Under the pieces are notes generated by a model. It was given only the letters and a program-made list of their open reading frames with translations, made no database searches and was not told where the DNA came from. The translations under genes and the position numbers were made by a program. Positions 61,171 to 64,000 of a stretch of DNA of 64,000 nt are shown here, piece after piece. The stretch spans positions 62,001-126,000 of the forward strand of contig JAOOBT010000003.1 in the NCBI GenBank assembly GCA_028404615.1, given 5' to 3'. Source of the DNA: Candidatus Pelagibacter sp. Lineage in GTDB: Bacteria; Pseudomonadota; Alphaproteobacteria; Pelagibacterales; Pelagibacteraceae. Position 1 is the stretch's first letter. Every line of letters starts with the position of its first letter.

Positions 61171-62459
61171 TTATTAAAAGGATCTTCTACCAATATAGTA
61201 TCATCTCTTTCAGGGCTTGTGGAAATACTTGATATTCGTGCGCCAATAAAATCTTCTAAAGCATGAATGTATCTCTTTGCTTTATCTGGAAGATCTTTTA
61301 GATTCCTTATACCTTGTGTTTTAGATTTCCAACCTGGAAATGATTTATACACTGGTTTAATATTAAACTGATCTTCTGTAGCTGCAGGTAAATAATCTAT
61401 TTTTTTTCCATTTAATTCGTATCCTACACACATTTTGATTTCATCTAATTCATCGAGTACATCAAGTTTAGTTAAAGCTATTCCGTTAATGCCTGAGATT
61501 TTAATTGTTTGCCTTACTAGAACTCCATCAAACCATCCACATCTTCTTTTTCTTGCAGTGACTGTACCAAACTCTTTGCCTCTCAGACCGAGACTTTCTC
61601 CAATTTCATCTTTTAATTCTGTTGGAAATGGACCACTTCCTACTCTTGTAGTGTAAGCTTTTGTAATGCCTAGAATATAATTAATATTATTGGGACCTGA
61701 GCCAGATCCAGTTGCTGCCATTGCTGGAACCGTATTTGAAGATGTCACATAAGGATAAGTTCCATGATCTACATCTAAAAGTATTCCTTGAGCACCCTCA
61801 AATAATATTTTTCTTCTCTCATTTTTAAATTTGTCTAACTTAAGCCAGACGGGTTGAGCAAATTTTAATATTTCCGGAGCGATTTTTAATAATTCTTTTT
61901 TGAGCTTATCCTTTTCAAATATTTTTTTACTCAAACCTTTTCTAATTGCGTTGTGATGTAATAAAACATTTTCTAATCTATTATCTAAATTGCTTTCTAG
62001 CCTGAGGTCCATTACTCTTATTGATCTTCTTCCAACTTTATCCTCATAACACGGTCCTATTCCTCTTCTAGTAGTTCCAATTTTTTCCTTACCCGCTGCA
62101 TCCTCTCTGATTTCATCCATTTCTTGATGAAATGGTAAAATAAGTGATGCTGACTCTGAAATCATAAAGTTATCAGGTGTAACTTCTACACCTTGTTTTT
62201 TTATATCCTCTATTTCGCTTAAAAGTGCCCACGGATCAATAACTACTCCATTCCCAAGAATTGAAATTTTCCCTTTTCTAACAATACCAGATGGTAATAA
62301 TCTTAATTTAAATACTTTTTTATCAATAACTAAAGTATGCCCCGCATTATGACCTCCTTGGAATCTTACTACCACGTCTGCCTCACTAGATAGCCAGTCA
62401 ACTATTTTTCCTTTTCCTTCGTCTCCCCACTGGGATCCTACAACAACAACATTTTGCAT
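61167..62459 (-). CDS. purA: Adenylosuccinate synthetase
   Basis: PurA couples IMP and aspartate with GTP, the first step from IMP to AMP. The 430-residue protein has the GTP loop G-D-E-G-K-G-K near residues 12-18, G-G-H-N-A-G-H-T near 35-42 with the catalytic histidine, G-P-C-Y near 133-136, and F-E-G-A-Q-G near 221-226. It competes with guaB for IMP. It overlaps thiD by one base at its start and shares a 4-bp stop region (CTAA) with rpoH. Confidence 0.97.
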   Translation of the reverse strand: MQNVVVVGSQWGDEGKGKIVDWLSSEADVVVRFQGGHNAGHTLVIDKKVFKLRLLPSGIVRKGKISILGNGVVIDPWALLSEIEDIKKQGVEVTPDNFMISESASLILPFHQEMDEIREDAAGKEKIGTTRRGIGPCYEDKVGRRSIRVMDLRLESNLDNRLENVLLHHNAIRKGLSKKIFEKDKLKKELLKIAPEILKFAQPVWLKLDKFKNERRKILFEGAQGILLDVDHGTYPYVTSSNTVPAMAATGSGSGPNNINYILGITKAYTTRVGSGPFPTELKDEIGESLGLRGKEFGTVTARKRRCGWFDGVLVRQTIKISGINGIALTKLDVLDELDEIKMCVGYELNGKKIDYLPAATEDQFNIKPVYKSFPGWKSKTQGIRNLKDLPDKAKRYIHALEDFIGARISSISTSPERDDTILVEDPFNN

Positions 62460-63271
62460 TAATTATTTTTTTTATTTAGCATGATAGAATTTAAGTGATT
62501 TATTGGGCCGTTTCCTTTTCCTAAATTTAAATTTGATCTTATTGCTTCATTAACATATTTAATTCCAAGCTCACAAGATTTAATCAAATCTTTTCCACAT
62601 GATAGTTTAGTTGCTATAGCGGTAGATAAAGTGCAACCAGTTCCGTGGGTATTTTTTGTTGAATACTTTCTGCTTTTAAATATTTTTACACTTTTTTTAT
62701 TTAACAAAACATCATTCATTTGCTTAGATCTTAGATGTCCACCTTTAATAAGCACGTTTTTTGCACCTAAGTTAATTAATATCTTTCCTGCTTTTATCAT
62801 ATCTTTAAGGGAATTAATTTTTGTTTTTGTTAAAATTTCTGCTTCTGGAATATTGGGTGTTATCAAAAAAGTTTTTTTAATTAATTTATTTTTTATAAAA
62901 TTTATTGCTGAATTGTTAAGTAATTTGGTGCCACTTTTTGCTACCATTACTGGATCAAGTACTACTTTTTTAACTTTAATTTTTTTTAAAGATTTAAGCA
63001 CGGAAAGAATAACTCCCTTCGAATGTAACATACCAATTTTTATTGCATCTGGTTTTATATCTTTAGAAGTAAACTCTATTTGTTTCGATATTTCTTTAGG
63101 CTTTATTGGAACTATCGATTTAACACCAGTAGTATTTTGAGCTGTAATTGCTGTAATAGCTGTCATTGCATAACAGCCTAAAGCTGTGACAGTTTTAATA
63201 TCAGCTTGAATTCCAGCGCCTCCGGAAGAGTCTGAGCCTGCAATTATTAATATTTTTGATTTTGGCTTCAT
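62459..63271 (-). CDS. thiD: Hydroxymethylpyrimidine/phosphomethylpyrimidine kinase
   Basis: ThiD phosphorylates HMP and HMP-P for thiamine synthesis. The 270-residue protein has [15 protein letters not shown] near residues 10-24, K-I-G-M-L near 78-82, D-P-V-M-V-A-K-S-G near 105-113, and the active-site N-T-H-G-T-G-C-T near 212-219. SAR11 cells are known to depend on external HMP, so a kinase for imported HMP makes sense. It lies 3 bases after glmM and overlaps purA by one base. Confidence 0.95.
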   Translation of the reverse strand: MKPKSKILIIAGSDSSGGAGIQADIKTVTALGCYAMTAITAITAQNTTGVKSIVPIKPKEISKQIEFTSKDIKPDAIKIGMLHSKGVILSVLKSLKKIKVKKVVLDPVMVAKSGTKLLNNSAINFIKNKLIKKTFLITPNIPEAEILTKTKINSLKDMIKAGKILINLGAKNVLIKGGHLRSKQMNDVLLNKKSVKIFKSRKYSTKNTHGTGCTLSTAIATKLSCGKDLIKSCELGIKYVNEAIRSNLNLGKGNGPINHLNSIMLNKKNN

Positions 63272-63274
63272 AAA

Positions 63275-64000
63275 TTAATAAATTTGTTTTTTTATTAAAT
63301 TTATACATTTGTTCATTAAAGAATTATTAAAAGACTCACACATAATTCTAATTTTGGGCTCTGTGCCTGAAGATCTAACTAATAGTCTTCCTTTATTTTT
63401 AATGAGTTTATTCGCATATTTAATAGCTTTTTTACATTTGGGAGAATTGATAATTTTCTTATTTTTCACTTTAATATTTAGAAGTTTTTGAGGAACTGGT
63501 TTGTAAACTTTAAAAATTTCACTAGCCAATTTCCCTTTTCTCAGAGAAAATAATATTTCCAAGGCAACAAGAAGGCCATCCCCTGTCGTAGCAAATTTAC
63601 CTAAAATTATGTGACCTGATTGTTCTCCGCCTAAATTAAAGTTGTATTTTTTCATCATTTCCTTCACATACCTGTCGCCTACGTTTGATCTTTTAAATCT
63701 AATTTTCTCAGAATTAAAAAATTTTTCTAAACCATAGTTTGACATTAAGGTCCCTATTACACCTCCTTTAAGAATTTTTTTCCTTTTCCATCTTTTTGCA
63801 ATTGTTGCAATAATTTGATCGCCGTCAATTATTTGAGATTTTTCATCACACATAATGACTCTATCAGCATCACCATCCAGAGCTATGCCTAGGTCTGCCT
63901 TAAATCTTTTTACACTTTTTTTTAAAACCCCAGGAAATGTTGATCCACAGTTATCATTAATATTTAGGCCATTGGGTCTTGTTCCAATTGTAAATACTTT
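63275..64000 (-). CDS. glmM: Phosphoglucosamine mutase, C-terminal part
   Basis: The frame stays open to the last base of the window, so the N-terminal half with the phosphoserine is missing. Visible are N-C-G-S-T, the magnesium loop A-L-D-G-D-A-D-R near base 63875, the sugar-binding G-G-E-Q-S-G-H near base 63635, and the phosphate-binding R-S-S-G-T-E-P-K-I-R near base 63370. The G-G-E-Q-S-G-H form marks GlmM, which makes glucosamine 1-phosphate for peptidoglycan and lipopolysaccharide, rather than other phosphohexomutases. An ATG at 63853 is internal. It is first in the glmM-thiD-purA run visible here. Confidence 0.95.
   Translation of the reverse strand, partial: KVFTIGTRPNGLNINDNCGSTFPGVLKKSVKRFKADLGIALDGDADRVIMCDEKSQIIDGDQIIATIAKRWKRKKILKGGVIGTLMSNYGLEKFFNSEKIRFKRSNVGDRYVKEMMKKYNFNLGGEQSGHIILGKFATTGDGLLVALEILFSLRKGKLASEIFKVYKPVPQKLLNIKVKNKKIINSPKCKKAIKYANKLIKNKGRLLVRSSGTEPKIRIMCESFNNSLMNKCINLIKKQIY

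Noticed and set aside
62631..63140. 169-codon plus-strand frame opposite thiD
   Set aside because: Longest shadow frame in the window; hydrophobic composition is the expected product of reading lysine-rich AT-rich DNA on the other strand.
1..64000. CRISPR arrays, insertion sequences, prophage or integrase genes, rRNA, known SAR11 riboswitches (glycine, SAM-V)
   Set aside because: Searched by reading both strands; no direct repeat-spacer array, transposase motif, rRNA or recognisable aptamer was seen.

Overview
This window looks like a streamlined marine alphaproteobacterium of the SAR11 group (order Pelagibacterales, 'Candidatus Pelagibacter'-like). The reasons are the very AT-rich sequence, packed genes with gaps of a few bases or overlaps, a proteorhodopsin gene followed by ferredoxin and ferredoxin reductase genes, alphaproteobacterial gene orders (surA-pdxA-rsmA next to gmk; xseB-ispA-dxs), and the absence of rRNA, insertion sequences, prophage or CRISPR. 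The subclade cannot be fixed from the sequence alone. Almost every gene is a recognisable core gene, so functional surprises are small and mostly at motif, junction and small-gene level.

Layout. 1-2262 (+): end of a SurA-like foldase, pdxA, rsmA. 2237-4803 (-): fabD-fabG-acpP-gmk. 4906-7465 (+): rpsF-rpsR-rplI, then dnaB. 7518-11980 (+): RND-family membrane protein, cvpA, purF. 11977-19731 (-): a nine-gene tightly packed run psd-pssA-rlmE-guaB-(TPR protein)-guaA-panB-(YfgM-like)-bamB, joining phospholipid synthesis, GMP synthesis, pantothenate and outer-membrane assembly. 19796-21010 (+): icd. 21003-23678 (-): alaS. 23722-25683 (-): an acetaldehyde-dehydrogenase-type gene with its DUF779 partner. 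25862-29629 (-): a GFA-family protein, a glycerate-kinase-like P-loop kinase, TolC, recA. 29764-32015 (-): a GT2/GT39 glycosyltransferase pair. 32091-32516 (+): dksA. 32513-35449 (-): the proteorhodopsin region (proteorhodopsin, terminator, a 43-aa membrane ORF, ferredoxin, ferredoxin-NADP reductase, glutathione transferase). 35678-37576 (+): prpE. 37565-38878 (-): pyrC. 38917-39798 (+): ygfZ. 39784-40000 (-): a 39-aa membrane ORF and tRNA-Leu(GAG). 40062-41886 (+): nadA-nadC. 41875-48290 (-): sppA-glyQ-glyS-ppdK. 48438-49451 (+): ispB-type synthase. 49448-50080 (-): pdxH. 50115-51197 (+): aroC. 51194-54195 (-): xseB-ispA-dxs. 54217-59155 (+): tsaC, an ABC-2 exporter pair, then a 2OG-Fe(II)-oxygenase-like protein, an FkbM methyltransferase and a GT17 glycosyltransferase, which is the most accessory-looking stretch. 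59161-59238 (-): tRNA-Arg(UCG). 59263-61170 (+): rluD, rpoH. 61167-64000 (-): glmM (cut by the window end), thiD, purA.

The points most worth a second look are: (i) an IMP dehydrogenase with the regulatory CBS pair cleanly missing; (ii) a proteorhodopsin with glutamine at the spectral tuning position, predicting blue absorption; (iii) two small membrane ORFs at 34470-34601 and 39784-39903; (iv) convergent protein gene pairs that all overlap at their 3' ends, five of them by exactly 4 bp in a shared YTAR stop; (v) a compact surface-modification-like cassette next to tRNA-Arg; (vi) perfect palindromes around the aldehyde dehydrogenase gene; and (vii) a recurring promoter layout (TTGAxA, 16-bp spacer, TATAxx-like). 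No wholly new defence or mobile system was found. All family calls rest on motif recognition by eye; no database search was run.
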